The position numbers were made by a program, and so were the translations under genes. Of a stretch of 64,000 nt of DNA, positions 45,041 through 55,691 are shown in pieces. Source of the DNA: Methylovulum psychrotolerans. GTDB taxonomy: Bacteria; Pseudomonadota; Gammaproteobacteria; Methylococcales; Methylomonadaceae. Position 1 is the stretch's first letter, and each line of letters opens with the position of its first letter. The stretch lies in NCBI RefSeq assembly GCF_002923755.1, contig NZ_PGFZ01000005.1:126743-190742 (forward strand). The letters are read 5' to 3'. Below the pieces are notes generated by a model, which saw nothing but the letters and a program-made list of their open reading frames with translations, made no database searches and was not told where the DNA came from.

Positions 45041-46306
45041 TTAAGGCAGCTCTTCGGTCTTAACTTCTTTTAACAGGCCTAAGTGCTTAACATCTATTTG
45101 TACGACCAGTTCGCTGGCACCCAGTTCATCAATATCCTCGGCAATGATTTTTGCGCAAGTAAATAATTTAGCGCGGATGCCGCCCTGTTGCGGGGTCAAA
45201 AAGCAGCGGCGGGTCACTTTGGTGCTGGCAAACAGCTCCACGAGAACCTGCACTAAAAGCTCCATGCCCGCACCGGTTTCCGCCGATAACCAAACCCGCA
45301 CCGGATTGCCCGCATCATCGCGGTCAATATGCGGCAGGATGCCGTCGAGCAGGTCGATTTTGTTGAACACTTCGATTTGCTTGACGGTATCGGCTTGTAT
45401 TTCGGTCAGCACTAGGTTGACTTGGGCAATGATGGTATCACGGTCATCGCTGTGGGCATCAATAACGTGCAGCAATAACTCCGCTTCGCTGGCTTCCTGT
45501 AGGGTCGATTTAAACGCGGCGACCAGCTCATGCGGTAGGTGGCGGATAAAGCCCACCGTATCGGCTAAGACAATTTCGCTATTGTTGGCCAGTTGGACGC
45601 TACGCAAGGTCGGGTCTAGGGTGGCGAACAATTGGTCTGCTGCATAAATGCCCGCCCCGGTCAGTTGGTTAAATAGCGTCGATTTCCCGGCATTCGTGTA
45701 GCCGACCAAGGAGACGGTAGGGATTTCGGCTTTTTTGCGTTGGCTGCGCCCCTGGTGGCGTTGTTTGTCGACTTTATCCAAGCGTTGTTGGATTTGTTTG
45801 ATGCGCCCGGCTAATAGGCGGCGGTCGGTTTCCAACTGGGTTTCACCCGGCCCTCTTAAGCCGATACCGCCTTTTTGCCGCTCCAAATGCGTCCAGCCGC
45901 GTACCAAACGGGTTGACAAATGCTTAAGCTGCGCCAATTCGACTTGGAGTTTGCCTTCAAAAGATTGCGCCCGCTGGGCAAAAATATCCAAGATCAAGCC
46001 GTTTCTGTCGACTACCCGCACCCCCAGATAGCCTTCCAAGTTACGTTCTTGGCTGGGCGATAGCGGATGGTTGACGAGTACGACATCGGCGGCATAGTCT
46101 TGGACGGCGAGTTTTAGCTCGTCAAGTTTGCCCGTGCCCATAAAATATTTGGCATCGGGGCGTTTGCGGCTACCAGTGACAACATAGACAGGATCAGTTC
46201 CGGCGGATTTAGCCAGTTCTTTAAGTTCTGCAAGATCTTCCTGTCCGGTATGAAAGGTCAGATGAACAAGAACAGCCCGTTCACCTGAATCAGGACGGTC
46301 AAACAA
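45041..46306 (-). CDS. hflX: Ribosome-associated GTPase HflX
   Basis: GTPase that splits stalled or heat-damaged 70S ribosomes. The 421 residues have the N-terminal nucleotide-binding-like domain (about 1-180, with VVLVNHPLSPSQERNLEGYLGVRVVDRNGLILDIFAQRA), the glycine-rich linker GWTHLERQKGGIGLRGPGETQLE and the G domain with G1 GYTNAGKSTLFN, G3 DTVGFI and G4 NKID. The C-terminal domain is short. It follows hfq by 56 bp, the standard hfq-hflX-hflK-hflC operon. Confidence 0.97.
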   Translation of the reverse strand: MFDRPDSGERAVLVHLTFHTGQEDLAELKELAKSAGTDPVYVVTGSRKRPDAKYFMGTGKLDELKLAVQDYAADVVLVNHPLSPSQERNLEGYLGVRVVDRNGLILDIFAQRAQSFEGKLQVELAQLKHLSTRLVRGWTHLERQKGGIGLRGPGETQLETDRRLLAGRIKQIQQRLDKVDKQRHQGRSQRKKAEIPTVSLVGYTNAGKSTLFNQLTGAGIYAADQLFATLDPTLRSVQLANNSEIVLADTVGFIRHLPHELVAAFKSTLQEASEAELLLHVIDAHSDDRDTIIAQVNLVLTEIQADTVKQIEVFNKIDLLDGILPHIDRDDAGNPVRVWLSAETGAGMELLVQVLVELFASTKVTRRCFLTPQQGGIRAKLFTCAKIIAEDIDELGASELVVQIDVKHLGLLKEVKTEELP

Positions 46307-46362
46307 TTAGTGCCTCATTAAAGCAGAAGGATAAGGGGATAAGTTGGCGATGTGGCATCATC

Positions 46363-46605
46363 TTACTCATCGCTGCTGTCATCGCCTTCGCGGGTCATTT
46401 TAACCGCTTTGCTGGGGACGATAGTAGAAATGGCGTGTTTATACACCATTTGGCTGACGGTATTTTTCAGCATAATCACATACTGGTCGAACGAATCGAC
46501 TTTGCCTTGCAGCTTGATGCCGTTGACCAGAAAAATAGATACGGGGGTATGTTCTTTTCTGAGGGTGTTTAAAAAGTTGTCCTGCAAATTTTGGCCTTTT
46601 GACAT
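46363..46605 (-). CDS. hfq: RNA chaperone Hfq
   Basis: Hexameric Sm-like protein that pairs small RNAs with mRNAs. The 80 residues have Sm1 ([24 protein letters not shown]) and Sm2 ([11 protein letters not shown], with the YKHA proximal-site motif), plus Q8 and the usual N-terminal helix. The C-terminal tail is very short and acidic (REGDDSSDE), unlike the long E. coli tail. AGGAGA precedes the ATG. In E. coli miaA comes before hfq; here an unrelated YgfX-like gene does. Confidence 0.98.
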   Translation of the reverse strand: MSKGQNLQDNFLNTLRKEHTPVSIFLVNGIKLQGKVDSFDQYVIMLKNTVSQMVYKHAISTIVPSKAVKMTREGDDSSDE

Positions 46606-46704
46606 CCGATTTCTCCTTATTTTTATAGAAATGCTGGTTAAGATAACTGCAATTATCAGTCAATACAAATCATAATCTGGCAAACAAAACGCTTGCTGTG
46701 TCGG

Positions 46705-47193
46705 TTAGGTAGATTTTACCAATAGATTCGATGACTTGCTTTTAATTTTATATGTGGTTTTTAGTTTGACAACAAGGCGACGATACGCGCCTTGGCCTAA
46801 TACGCTATCTGGCAACAGCAATAGCGTATGCCGATTAGGCGGGATGATGCGGTCAAACAGGCCCGTGGGTTTGATATGGGTATGGTTGCCCCGAATTTCA
46901 ACATGCAAAAATAATGCAAAAGTGGTCATGACGGTCGTGGGTAAAATTTGCACCGCGCTAAAATCGCCGCTATCGGCCACTTCCCAGCCCAAAGCCGTGC
47001 TGTATCTTAAGGTACGCCACATCGGCCGGCAACAGCTGAGGGCGCGGCGATAGTGGCTCAGCACTGCCGTTGCCAGCAACCCTTGCACCATGAGTGGCAG
47101 GGCGTTGCTGAAACAGGCGCACACCGCCAGCGTATAACCGCCCGTTAAGGCTATTTTTAAGCGTTTTGAGCAAATTAAAGGAAATTCGGTCAT
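46705..47193 (-). CDS. YgfX/CptA-like membrane protein
   Basis: The product resembles the YgfX (CptA) family: two adjacent hydrophobic helices (KIALTGGYTLAVCACFSNALPL and VQGLLATAVLSHYRRAL), then a small soluble beta-domain. That domain contains TTVMTTFALFLHVEI and the family-like HTLLLLPDSVLGQGAYRRLVVKLK. YgfX pairs with SdhE in E. coli and has been linked to cell division and cytoskeletal proteins. No sdhE lies beside it. The ATG at 47193 (162 residues) is preferred over 47259 because it fits the usual length, but no clear RBS supports either. The basic C-terminal tail (KTTYKIKSKSSNLL) is unusual. Confidence 0.6.
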   Translation of the reverse strand: MTEFPLICSKRLKIALTGGYTLAVCACFSNALPLMVQGLLATAVLSHYRRALSCCRPMWRTLRYSTALGWEVADSGDFSAVQILPTTVMTTFALFLHVEIRGNHTHIKPTGLFDRIIPPNRHTLLLLPDSVLGQGAYRRLVVKLKTTYKIKSKSSNLLVKST

Positions 47194-47360
47194 GGCTACG
47201 CACTGCACTGGTTTAAGTTGCTTTAGGGAAGGCTGGCTTTTGTGCGTTGCACCACCCACTTTACCTCAGGCCGCCAAAAGATTAATTTCATCACTGTTGC
47301 CAATTTTTAGAGCACTTTACGGCAATATAGCCTAATCGCCTGCCAATTCAAGCCTGCCCG

Positions 47361-48083
47361 TTACTGTTCTTGCACCGCTTTAATATAAAGGGTTGCACCA
47401 ATAACTGCCGCTGGAGCGACGAGGATATTCACGATTGGCAAAGTCAGCCCCATCATAGTGATGCCGCCAAAGCTTAAAGAGCCTAAGCGCATATCTTTAG
47501 CCAGTTGTTTTTGCTCAGGAAACAAGAAACCGGCATTTTCTAGCGGAAAGGCCATATATTCCAAGGCCATGCCCCACGCGCCAAATAATGCCCATAAAAA
47601 GGGGGCGATGACATTAAGGCCTGGGATTAAAAACAGCACCAGCAAGGGCAGGGCGCGGGTCGCTAGGTATAGCACCCGTTTCAGTTCGGCCGCCATCACC
47701 TTGGCGACGGGCAGTTCCGCTACCGTAACGGCATTGTTGCCGCTCACCAGCGCTAAGGTCTTAGCCGCCAGCTTACCGTAAAAAGGCGCGGCTAATATAT
47801 TTGCCACCACCGTAAAGGTAAAGAACCCGGCAATAAAAAAACAGATGAAAAATAACGGCCATAACACCCAGCTTAGCCAATTGAGCCACGCGGGGATAAA
47901 GTGCCGGATCAGTTCGTCCATGTAGTGGTAGCCCAATACCAAGGCCACGGCATAGATGAGAAAATTGATCAGCAAGGGCATGAGCAAAAAAGGCCGTAAC
48001 TCAGGCCGCATCAGCAGACCGACACCTTGGAAAAAATAGCGGGTCGCCGCCAGCGGGTTATTGGTTTGTTTGCTTACTCTCAT
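47361..48083 (-). CDS. cysZ: CysZ-like sulfate transporter (EI24 domain)
   Basis: A 240-residue inner-membrane protein with about four to six hydrophobic helices. It has the CysZ/EI24 features [48 protein letters not shown] and [22 protein letters not shown]. CysZ mediates sulfate uptake in E. coli; in this genome it could supply cysM with sulfide precursors, but a transport role is inferred. Its first codon overlaps the mtnA stop by 4 nt, so the two are co-transcribed despite unrelated functions beyond sulfur metabolism. Confidence 0.88.
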   Translation of the reverse strand: MRVSKQTNNPLAATRYFFQGVGLLMRPELRPFLLMPLLINFLIYAVALVLGYHYMDELIRHFIPAWLNWLSWVLWPLFFICFFIAGFFTFTVVANILAAPFYGKLAAKTLALVSGNNAVTVAELPVAKVMAAELKRVLYLATRALPLLVLFLIPGLNVIAPFLWALFGAWGMALEYMAFPLENAGFLFPEQKQLAKDMRLGSLSFGGITMMGLTLPIVNILVAPAAVIGATLYIKAVQEQ

Positions 48084-49105
48084 TGCAAGGCTTCCATAGT
48101 GGTTAACGAGGGCTGCATCACCACGCCGCGTTCCGTGACCAGTGCCGTAATCAGTTCGGCGGGGGTTACGTCAAAGACCGGATTCCAAGCAGTGACCAAC
48201 GAGTCGGGCGTGTGGTAACAGGCGGGTAACAGTTCCCGGGCATGGCGTTGTTCAATGTCAATCGCCACGCCCGAAGCGATGCTCCAGTCTATGGTCGTCG
48301 TTGGTGCGACCACCATAAACTTGACTTGATGTTGCCGTGCCAGCACCGCCAAGGCATAAGTGCCGATTTTGTTGGCGGTATCGCCATTGGCGGCAATCCG
48401 GTCGGCGCCGACGATCACCCAGTCAACCGCCCCGGATTGCATCAGCCATGCTGCCGCCGAATCGGCGATGAGGGTCACCGGAATGCCTTCTTGCGCCAAT
48501 TCCCAAACGGTCAGCCGCGCACCTTGTAACCAAGGCCGGGTCTCGCCGGCAAACACCGCCACGTCTTGGCGTTGCCGGACACTGCGGATGACCCCTAAGG
48601 CCGTACCGTAACCGCCTGTCGCTAAAGCCCCGGTATTGCAGTGGGTTAGGATGCCTTTAGCATGACCGATTAAATCTGCACCAAGTTCCCCCATGCGGCG
48701 ATTTGCCGCAACATCGTCAGCATGGATGGCTTTTGCACAGGCTAATAAGTCCGCCAATGGCTGTTCGGAAACCTTGTCCAGCACCGTTTTCATGGTTGCC
48801 AAGGCGGTGAACAGGTTCACCGCTGTAGGCCGGGATTGCGCCAAAAACGCCATGTCCGCCGCTACCTTGGCTTGCCATTGGCTAGGTGTGTCCCGATAAT
48901 GGCGATAAGCCGACAACACCACGCCGTAAGCTGCCGCAATGCCTATTGCAGGCGCACCGCGCACCCGCATGGAGGCGATGGCATCATGCACCCCCGCCGC
49001 GTCATCATACACATCATAAGCGATCGTGTCCGGCAACTGCCGTTGGTCCAGCACTTTTAAGGCGGAGCCTGTCCATTCTAGGGCTTGTACGGTTAATTTA
49101 GTCAT
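48080..49105 (-). CDS. mtnA: Methylthioribose-1-phosphate isomerase
   Basis: Converts methylthioribose-1-phosphate to methylthioribulose-1-phosphate in methionine salvage. The product is 341 residues from the ATG at 49105; a TTG three codons upstream is possible. The family motifs [43 protein letters not shown] (with catalytic Cys just before in THCNTG), [16 protein letters not shown] and [21 protein letters not shown] (catalytic Asp in GADR) are all present. Other salvage genes are not in the window. cysZ follows with overlapping codons. Confidence 0.95.
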   Translation of the reverse strand: MTKLTVQALEWTGSALKVLDQRQLPDTIAYDVYDDAAGVHDAIASMRVRGAPAIGIAAAYGVVLSAYRHYRDTPSQWQAKVAADMAFLAQSRPTAVNLFTALATMKTVLDKVSEQPLADLLACAKAIHADDVAANRRMGELGADLIGHAKGILTHCNTGALATGGYGTALGVIRSVRQRQDVAVFAGETRPWLQGARLTVWELAQEGIPVTLIADSAAAWLMQSGAVDWVIVGADRIAANGDTANKIGTYALAVLARQHQVKFMVVAPTTTIDWSIASGVAIDIEQRHARELLPACYHTPDSLVTAWNPVFDVTPAELITALVTERGVVMQPSLTTMEALQ

Positions 49106-49323
49106 TGATAGCAATTGTCAGTAAAAATTAGGGTTGCGTGGGCCGCTGCGGATATCTAGGGCAACAGGCCTGAAACTATAACGGCATTTTATTACAGACT
49201 TGCGGATCACCGCTGAAGTTTTGTCGGCGGCGGTGCGGCAAGCTAACTGTTTTTAAGATTACCCAAAATTGTTAATGACCAAAACGGCATAATTTTGTAT
49301 AGTGTTACAGTTCGTTTATTGAT

Positions 49324-49357
49324 AACGGGATGCGTCCTTCTGGGTTCATCCCGTTTT
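49324..49357 (+). promoter_or_regulatory. carA leader hairpin, attenuator-like
   Basis: AACGGGATG and CATCCCGTT form a 9-bp perfect stem around a 14-nt loop, followed by TT and GCA. It ends about 20 nt before the start codon. A T run of only four weakens it as a terminator; it could instead be a regulated structure in front of the RBS. Confidence 0.45.
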
Positions 49358-49377
49358 GCATATTTGAGGTAACGTGT

Positions 49378-50502
49378 TTGACTAAGTCTGCTTTATTAGT
49401 GTTAGAAGATGGTACGGTATTTAGCGGTGTCTCGGTAGGGGCAGACGGCTGTTCGGTCGGCGAAGTGGTGTTCAACACCGCCATGACCGGCTATCAGGAA
49501 ATTCTCAGTGACCCGTCTTACGCCCGGCAAATTGTCACCCTGACCTATCCGCATATCGGCAATGTCGGCACCACCGCCGAAGATGACGAATCGGTGGGCG
49601 TATTCGCCAGTGGCCTGGTGATTAGGGATTTGCCGTTGTTGGCCAGTAACTGGCGTAGCGAGAAAACCTTGCAGCAGTATTTGCTGGACAATAACGTGGT
49701 GGCGATTGCCGAAATCGACACCCGCAAACTGACCCGCCTGTTACGCGACAAAGGTGCGCAACGTGGCGCGATAGTGGCGGGTGAAGAAGTTGATGTGGCG
49801 ACCGCCACGGCGGCCATTGCTGGCTTTGCGGGCCTAAAAGGCTTGGATTTGGCGAAAGAAGTCACCACCGCCGACAGTTACGCCTGGACAGAAAGCACTT
49901 GGACGTTGCAAGACGGGCATTTGCCGGGTGAAAATCTGGGCAAGCATGTCGTGGCTTATGATTTTGGCATCAAGCGTAATATCTTGCGTTTGCTGGTTAA
50001 GCGCGGTTGCCGTGTCACGGTCGTACCTGCCCAAACCCCTGCCGCCGACGTGTTGGCACTGAACCCCGATGGGGTATTTTTGTCCAACGGCCCGGGCGAT
50101 CCAGAGCCTTGTACTTATGCTATTGATGCTATCCGTGACATTTTGGCGACCAAGATTCCGGTGTTCGGCATTTGTTTGGGCCACCAATTGTTGGCTTTAG
50201 CCAGTGGCGCGAAGACTGAGAAAATGAAATTCGGCCACCATGGCGCTAACCATCCGGTACAGAATCTCGCCACCGGGCATGTCATGATCAGCAGCCAAAA
50301 CCACGGCTTTGCCGTTAATGAGGCCAGTTTGCCGGATAACCTGATCGCCACCCACCGCTCGTTATTCGACGGTAGCTTACAGGGTATCAAGCGGACGGAC
50401 GTGCCGGCTTTCAGTTTTCAGGGGCATCCCGAAGCGAGTCCGGGGCCGCATGATGTGGAAGGTTTGTTTGATGAGTTTATGGCGATGATGGCTGCGCATT
50501 AA
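49378..50502 (+). CDS. carA: Carbamoyl-phosphate synthase small subunit
   Basis: Glutamine amidotransferase subunit feeding ammonia to CarB for pyrimidine and arginine synthesis. The TTG at 49378 is chosen as start: GAGG lies 8 nt upstream and the product (374 residues) begins [17 protein letters not shown] like the family; the upstream frame extension has no homology. The N-terminal interaction domain contains [32 protein letters not shown]. The class I amidotransferase domain has the nucleophile Cys in [13 protein letters not shown] and the His-Glu pair in GHPEASPGP. carB is separated by almost 1 kb of inserted sequence. Confidence 0.96.
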   Translation: MTKSALLVLEDGTVFSGVSVGADGCSVGEVVFNTAMTGYQEILSDPSYARQIVTLTYPHIGNVGTTAEDDESVGVFASGLVIRDLPLLASNWRSEKTLQQYLLDNNVVAIAEIDTRKLTRLLRDKGAQRGAIVAGEEVDVATATAAIAGFAGLKGLDLAKEVTTADSYAWTESTWTLQDGHLPGENLGKHVVAYDFGIKRNILRLLVKRGCRVTVVPAQTPAADVLALNPDGVFLSNGPGDPEPCTYAIDAIRDILATKIPVFGICLGHQLLALASGAKTEKMKFGHHGANHPVQNLATGHVMISSQNHGFAVNEASLPDNLIATHRSLFDGSLQGIKRTDVPAFSFQGHPEASPGPHDVEGLFDEFMAMMAAH

Positions 50503-50816
50503 ATGCGTGTTTTGCTGGGATAATGGTGTTTTTAGCCATCGTGCGGTGGCTATACATTATCAATTGCAACGAGTCAAAATATACGGGATAGGCTTAAGGG
50601 ATATGAGGCCGTTTTCTCGAAGGAGTTGCTCAAACTGATATTTTTCCTTGTTGACTCATTTTTTTCATGCAAAGCGACGCGCTGTTTATTATCTGTCAAG
50701 CCTATTTTTGAAAGTATCAAGCTAGATTGTCCACCTAAGGCTAGCAGTTGAGTTGAAGCAAAGCAAATTGCCTCTCATGGCGTTTAAGGCAATAAAAATA
50801 ACTTTGGAGGCTAGAT
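50503..50816. other. Intergenic gap between carA and the inserted TA module
   Basis: About 314 bp. A 9-bp stem (TAGCCATCG/CGGTGGCTA, one G-T pair) lies at 50533-50552, just after carA, without a T tract. The rest shows no gene. The composition is more AT-rich than the surrounding genes. Confidence 0.5.
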
Positions 50817-51050
50817 ATGCTGCAAGTAACCCTAGAACTCAAAAATAACGAAGATGAGATGCTTTTGTTGCCGTTGTTACAGAGGTTGGGCATCAGGTAT
50901 TCAACGTTAAAAAAAGAAGATAATAATGAAAGCCTTGCTTATCATCGGCAGATTATTGAGCGTGGTGTCGATATGGCTGACTTTGATGGTTTTTTGCAAG
51001 AATTTAATGATAGCCGCCAAGATAGGCATTTACCCTTTAGAAACGAATGA
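50817..51050 (+). CDS. Putative antitoxin of a VapBC-like module
   Basis: A 77-residue protein starting MLQVTLELKNNEDEMLLLPLLQRLGIRYSTL. The ATG follows GGAGG, a strong RBS. A short beta-strand then helices and an acidic C-terminal part (DMADFDGFLQEFNDSRQDRHLPF) suit a toxin-binding antitoxin, but the DNA-binding fold is not clear and I cannot name the family. Its stop overlaps the start of a PIN-domain gene by 4 nt, the usual antitoxin-toxin arrangement. Codon use is AT-richer than carA and carB. Confidence 0.65.
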   Translation: MLQVTLELKNNEDEMLLLPLLQRLGIRYSTLKKEDNNESLAYHRQIIERGVDMADFDGFLQEFNDSRQDRHLPFRNE

Positions 51051-51420
51051 AGCTGCTGGACAGTAATATCCTGATTTATTCACAGCTATCGGAATATGCT
51101 TATTTGCGTCCCTTTATCTTCGACCAAGACAGTGCCGTTTCAAAAATCACCCAGCTTGAAGTTTTAGGCTTCCATCGATTGAACGATGAAGCTAGGCAGT
51201 ATTTTGTAAGCTGTTTTCAATTTATTAATTTAATTGAAATAAATAACAGCATTATCGATAGGGCAATCCTTCTGCGCCACAACGTAAAATGTCATTAGGT
51301 GATGCCATTATAGCCGCAACAGCCTTGTGCTATAACGCAACAATCATAACGCGTAATGTAAAAGACTTTGCGGAGATTGCCCATTTAAATGTAATAAACC
51401 CCTTCATAGTTAACTGTTAG
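51047..51420 (+). pseudogene. PIN-domain (VapC-like) toxin gene with a frameshift
   Basis: The first part reads MKLLDSNILIYSQLSE (PIN strand 1 with the catalytic Asp of LLDSN), SKITQLEVLGFHRL with the conserved Glu, and IDRAILLRHNVK, then stops at 51296-51298. In the next frame the sequence continues KMSLGDAIIAATALCYNATIITRNVKDF, the catalytic LGDAIIAATA and TRN.KDF motifs, to a TAG at 51418. One missing A in the AAAA run near 51289 would explain the break; with it restored the gene encodes about 124 residues, normal for VapC. It may be an inactivated toxin, a slippage site or a sequencing error in a homopolymer. Confidence 0.8.
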
Positions 51421-51465
51421 GGCTTGGTGGGTTTAACTGATTAATTATATTAACAAAGCAAAAAT

Positions 51466-54400
51466 ATGCCCAAAAGAACCGACATAAAATCCATTTTATT
51501 ATTAGGCGCAGGCCCCATCGTTATTGGTCAGGCTTGCGAATTCGATTACTCCGGCACCCAAGCGTGTAAAGCGTTGCGTGAAGAGGGCTACCGCGTGATT
51601 TTGGTTAACTCCAATCCCGCGACGATTATGACCGACCCCGATATGGCGGACGCGATTTATATCGAGCCTATCGACTGGCAAACCGTGGAAAAAATCATCG
51701 CCAAAGAACGTCCCGATGCCATTTTGCCGACCATGGGCGGGCAGACCGCGCTCAATTGCGCCTTGGCTTTAGACAAGCACGGGGTTTTGGCAAAATACAA
51801 TGTCGAAATGATCGGCGCGACCAAAGAAGCGATTAACAAAGCCGAAGACCGCCAATTGTTCAACGATGCGATGGCGCGTATCGGTTTTGAGGTCGCCAAG
51901 TCAAAAACCGCGCATACCATGGAAGAAGCCTTTGCGGCGCAAAAAGAAGTCGGCTATCCGACCGTCATCCGCCCGTCCTTTACCATGGGCGGCAGTGGCG
52001 GCGGTATTGCCTACAACAAAGAAGAGTTCATGGAGATTTGCGAACGCGGCTTGGACTTGTCACCGACCAATGAATTGCTGATTGAAGAATCGGTGTTGGG
52101 TTGGAAAGAGTACGAGATGGAAGTCGTGCGCGACAGCAAAGACAATTGCATCATCGTTTGCTCGATTGAAAACTTCGACCCGATGGGGGTGCATACCGGC
52201 GACTCGATTACCGTTGCCCCTGCGCAAACGCTAACTGACAAAGAATATCAAATCCTGCGTAACGTGTCTTTGGCAGTATTGCGCGAGATTGGCGTGGATA
52301 CGGGCGGTTCTAACGTGCAGGTGGCGATTAATCCGGTCGATGGCCGTTTGATCGTCATTGAAATGAACCCACGGGTGTCGCGCTCGTCGGCGTTGGCTTC
52401 TAAAGCCACGGGCTTCCCGATTGCGAAGGTCGCCGCCAAGTTGGCGGTGGGCTTTACCTTGGACGAATTGCAAAACGAAATTACTGGCGGTGCGACCCCG
52501 GCATCGTTTGAGCCGAGCATCGATTATGTCGTGACCAAAGTGCCGCGTTTCACCTTTGAAAAATTCCCGCAAGCCGATGACCGTCTGACCACGCAAATGA
52601 AATCGGTCGGTGAGGTGATGGCGATAGGCCGCACCTTCCAAGAGTCTTTGCAAAAAGCCTTGCGCGGTTTGGAGATCGGCATCAGCGGTTTGGATGAAAT
52701 TATTGATTTGAATGCCGATGAAGCCTTGGATAAAATCCACAGGGAAATGCGCCACCCCGGCCCTGACCGTTTGCGTTATGTGGCCGATGCTTTCCGTATC
52801 GGCATGAGCCTGACCGAAATCCATGATGTTTGTAAAATCGACCCGTGGTTTTTGGCGCAACTGGAAGATTTGGTGCTGTCTGAAAAGGCCTTGGCGACCA
52901 AAACCTTGTCAACGCTGAAAACAGGCGAGTTATATAAGCTCAAACGCAAAGGCTTTTCCGATGTGCGGTTGGCGAAGCTGTTGGGCACCTCAGAAACTGA
53001 AGTGCGCAATACCCGCCACAAGCAAAACATCCGGCCAGTCTATAAGCGTATTGACTCCTGCGCAGCGGAGTTTGCCTCCGATACCGCGTACTTGTTCTCA
53101 ACCTATGAAGAAGAGTGCGAAGCGCGGGTATCCGACCGGGAAAAGATTATTATTCTCGGCGGCGGCCCTAACCGTATCGGCCAAGGCATCGAGTTTGACT
53201 ATTGCTGTGTCCATGCGGCTTTAGCTTTGCGGGAAGATGGTTACGAAACCATTATGATTAACTGCAACCCGGAAACGGTCTCCACCGATTTTGACACCTC
53301 TGACCGCTTGTATTTTGAGCCGTTGACCTTGGAAGATGTCTTGGAGATTGTCCATCTGGAACAGCCTAAGGGCGTGATTGTCCAATACGGTGGCCAAACC
53401 CCGCTGAAATTGGCCCGCGCCTTAGAAGCGGCGGGAGTGCCGATTATCGGTACCTCGCCCGACTCGATAGACTTGGCGGAAGACCGCGAGCGGTTCCAGA
53501 AATTGCTGGAGCGGTTAAATTTGAGGCAGCCGCCGAATGCCACCGCGCGTTCGGTCGATCAGGCCATCAGTGCCGCAAAGGAACTGGGTTATCCGTTGGT
53601 GGTGCGCCCCTCTTATGTGTTAGGTGGCCGGGCGATGGAAATCGTCGTCAACGAAGAAGGTTTGCAACGCTATATGAAAGAAGCGGTGAGTGTCTCTAAC
53701 GACTCGCCCGTCTTACTTGACCGCTTCCTAGATGATGCCGTAGAAATGGACGTGGATGCCATTTATGACGGTGAGCGCGTCCTAATTGGCGGTTTGATGG
53801 AGCATATCGAGCAAGCCGGGGTGCATTCCGGTGACTCGGCCTGTTCGTTGCCGCCTTATGATTTGCCGGCGCATCTGCAAGACCAATTGCGCGAACAAGT
53901 GGCCAGAATGGCTGAGGCTTTGGGGGTGCGCGGTTTGATGAACACCCAGTTTGCGATTCAGGGCGAAGACATTTATGTGCTGGAAGTGAATCCTAGAGCC
54001 TCCAGGACTGCGCCTTTTGTCTCCAAAGCCACCGGTTATGCGTTGGCGAAAATCGCCGCGCGGGTAATGGTAGGTCAAACCTTGGCACAGCAAGGTGTGA
54101 CCGAAGAGCGTATCCCCGATTATTATTCCGTTAAGGAAGCGGTGTTCCCGTTCGTGAAATTCCCTGGTGTCGACCCATTATTAGGACCGGAAATGAAATC
54201 GACGGGCGAAGTTATGGGCGTGGGTAAAACCTTCGGCGAAGCTTTTGCCAAATCGCAACGGGCGGCAGGTGTCAATCTGAATGCCAGCGGTAAGGTGTTG
54301 ATCAGTATCCGCGACGGCGATAAGGCGAAAGCCCCGGAAATCGCCCGCATGTTGGTCGATAAAAAGTACGAAATTGTCGCCACGGGCGGTACGGCTAAGT

Positions 54401-54684
54401 ATCTTAAGGAAAAAGGCATCCCTTGCGAACTGGTCTATAAGGTCAACGAAGGGCGGCCTAATACGGTTGATATGATTAAAAACGGTCAAATCCAACTGAT
54501 TATCAATACCACTATCGGCACAAAGGCTATTTCCGATTCCTTCACCATGCGCCGCGCCGCTTTGCAGAACCGGGTGCCTTATTACACGACTATGGCCGGG
54601 GCACGGGCCGCCTGTTTTGCTTTAGGCGAGCTGGATGCGGGTGATGTGTCGTGTTTGCAGGACTTGCATAAAAGTTTAAAGTGA
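51466..54684 (+). CDS. carB: Carbamoyl-phosphate synthase large subunit
   Basis: Makes carbamoyl phosphate from ammonia, bicarbonate and two ATP. The 1072 residues have the normal order: carboxyphosphate domain with an ATP-grasp fold (about 1-400, [37 protein letters not shown]), oligomerisation domain (about 400-550), carbamoyl-phosphate domain with the second ATP-grasp (about 555-935, [33 protein letters not shown]) and a C-terminal MGS-like allosteric domain (about 940-1072, [15 protein letters not shown]). All parts are intact. It is the downstream partner of carA, displaced by the inserted TA pair; the 45-bp gap before it has a weak RBS. Confidence 0.98.
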   Translation: MPKRTDIKSILLLGAGPIVIGQACEFDYSGTQACKALREEGYRVILVNSNPATIMTDPDMADAIYIEPIDWQTVEKIIAKERPDAILPTMGGQTALNCALALDKHGVLAKYNVEMIGATKEAINKAEDRQLFNDAMARIGFEVAKSKTAHTMEEAFAAQKEVGYPTVIRPSFTMGGSGGGIAYNKEEFMEICERGLDLSPTNELLIEESVLGWKEYEMEVVRDSKDNCIIVCSIENFDPMGVHTGDSITVAPAQTLTDKEYQILRNVSLAVLREIGVDTGGSNVQVAINPVDGRLIVIEMNPRVSRSSALASKATGFPIAKVAAKLAVGFTLDELQNEITGGATPASFEPSIDYVVTKVPRFTFEKFPQADDRLTTQMKSVGEVMAIGRTFQESLQKALRGLEIGISGLDEIIDLNADEALDKIHREMRHPGPDRLRYVADAFRIGMSLTEIHDVCKIDPWFLAQLEDLVLSEKALATKTLSTLKTGELYKLKRKGFSDVRLAKLLGTSETEVRNTRHKQNIRPVYKRIDSCAAEFASDTAYLFSTYEEECEARVSDREKIIILGGGPNRIGQGIEFDYCCVHAALALREDGYETIMINCNPETVSTDFDTSDRLYFEPLTLEDVLEIVHLEQPKGVIVQYGGQTPLKLARALEAAGVPIIGTSPDSIDLAEDRERFQKLLERLNLRQPPNATARSVDQAISAAKELGYPLVVRPSYVLGGRAMEIVVNEEGLQRYMKEAVSVSNDSPVLLDRFLDDAVEMDVDAIYDGERVLIGGLMEHIEQAGVHSGDSACSLPPYDLPAHLQDQLREQVARMAEALGVRGLMNTQFAIQGEDIYVLEVNPRASRTAPFVSKATGYALAKIAARVMVGQTLAQQGVTEERIPDYYSVKEAVFPFVKFPGVDPLLGPEMKSTGEVMGVGKTFGEAFAKSQRAAGVNLNASGKVLISIRDGDKAKAPEIARMLVDKKYEIVATGGTAKYLKEKGIPCELVYKVNEGRPNTVDMIKNGQIQLIINTTIGTKAISDSFTMRRAALQNRVPYYTTMAGARAACFALGELDAGDVSCLQDLHKSLK

Positions 54685-54741
54685 TCTTGGGCTTGATAAT
54701 AAAAAACCAAGACAAAACCAATAAATTGGAGTTTTTGAAAA

Positions 54742-55218
54742 ATGAGTAAAGTACCTCTGACGGTAAAAGGTGCGGAAAAATTACGCGCCGAATTGGAAGA
54801 ATTAAAGACCGTGGTCAGACCACGCATTATTGCTTCAATAGCGACAGCCCGCGCTCACGGCGACTTAAAAGAAAACGCCGAATATCATGCCGCCCGCGAG
54901 CAACAAAGCTTTGCTGAAGGCCGGATTGGCGAAATTGAAGGCAAATTGTCCAACGCTCAAGTGATTGATGTCACTAAACTCGATGCCAACGGCAAGGTCG
55001 TGTTTGGCGCGACGGTGGAAATAGAAGATGTGGATTTGGAAAAGCGCGTGGTTTACCAAATTGTTGGCGAAGATGAGGCCAGCATTAAAGATGGCCGCAT
55101 TTCTATCGGCTCGCCCATTGCGCGTGCCTTAATCGGCAAAGAAGTCGGTGATGTGGTGACGGTTAAGGCACCGGCGGGCAATGTCGAGTATGAAATACTC
55201 TCTGTCGAATATATCTGA
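54742..55218 (+). CDS. greA: Transcription elongation factor GreA
   Basis: Stimulates cleavage of backtracked RNA in stalled polymerase. The 158 residues have the N-terminal coiled coil (about 1-75, [46 protein letters not shown], including the tip acidic residues) and the C-terminal FKBP-like domain (about 80-158, [20 protein letters not shown]). A TGGAG RBS precedes the ATG. It follows carB by 57 bp as in other gammaproteobacteria and converges on yhbY. Confidence 0.97.
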   Translation: MSKVPLTVKGAEKLRAELEELKTVVRPRIIASIATARAHGDLKENAEYHAAREQQSFAEGRIGEIEGKLSNAQVIDVTKLDANGKVVFGATVEIEDVDLEKRVVYQIVGEDEASIKDGRISIGSPIARALIGKEVGDVVTVKAPAGNVEYEILSVEYI

Positions 55219-55264
55219 TGCAGTGTAGCTGGTTATTCTAAAAAGCTATTTAACGCCTATAGGC

Positions 55265-55315
55265 GGCCCCGCCAGACGGCGGGGTCGTGTAAGCGGTGGG
55301 GGTTAACTCCCACCG
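55265..55315. repeat. Two GC-rich stem-loops between convergent greA and yhbY
   Basis: GCCCCGCC/GGCGGGGT (55266-55285) and CGGTGGG/CCCACCG (55294-55315) form adjacent hairpins with no T tracts. They may be REP-like elements or a transcript-end barrier. Confidence 0.55.
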
Positions 55316-55374
55316 TACGGTCGGACATAAAACGCCCCGCGCCATCGGCAACGCCTTATCCCCGTACCAAGCTA

Positions 55375-55641
55375 TTATTTCTTGGGGTTCAATCGGTATA
55401 GCACCGCAATCTGGCCTATCGACTGAATCAGCTCAGCACCCGTCGCACCGCAAATTTTTTCGCTAATCAACTTGCGTTCATCGCGTTCCGCGCGTATTTT
55501 GACCTTAATCAGCTCGTGGCTGTCCAATGCCAGTTCAATTTCCGCAAGGACGGCATCGGTCAAACCTGACTGGCCAATCATCACTACGGGTTTTAGGGTA
55601 TGGGCATTGGCGCGTAATTGTTTCTTATCTACAGAGTTCAC
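55375..55641 (-). CDS. yhbY: CRM-domain RNA-binding protein YhbY
   Basis: A ribosome-assembly-linked protein with one CRM domain, 88 residues. It starts KKQLRANAHTLKPVVMIGQSGLTDAVLAEIELALDSHELIKVKI and continues ICGATGAELIQSIGQIAVLYRLN, with the GxxG-like loop of the KH-related fold. It is divergent from rlmE across 50 bp, the arrangement also seen in E. coli near ftsH, where it faces rlmE. Confidence 0.95.
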   Translation of the reverse strand: MNSVDKKQLRANAHTLKPVVMIGQSGLTDAVLAEIELALDSHELIKVKIRAERDERKLISEKICGATGAELIQSIGQIAVLYRLNPKK

Positions 55642-55691
55642 TCTCTATTCCTGAAAATCAAAAGCTTATTTTACACTAAAACACAAGGCCT

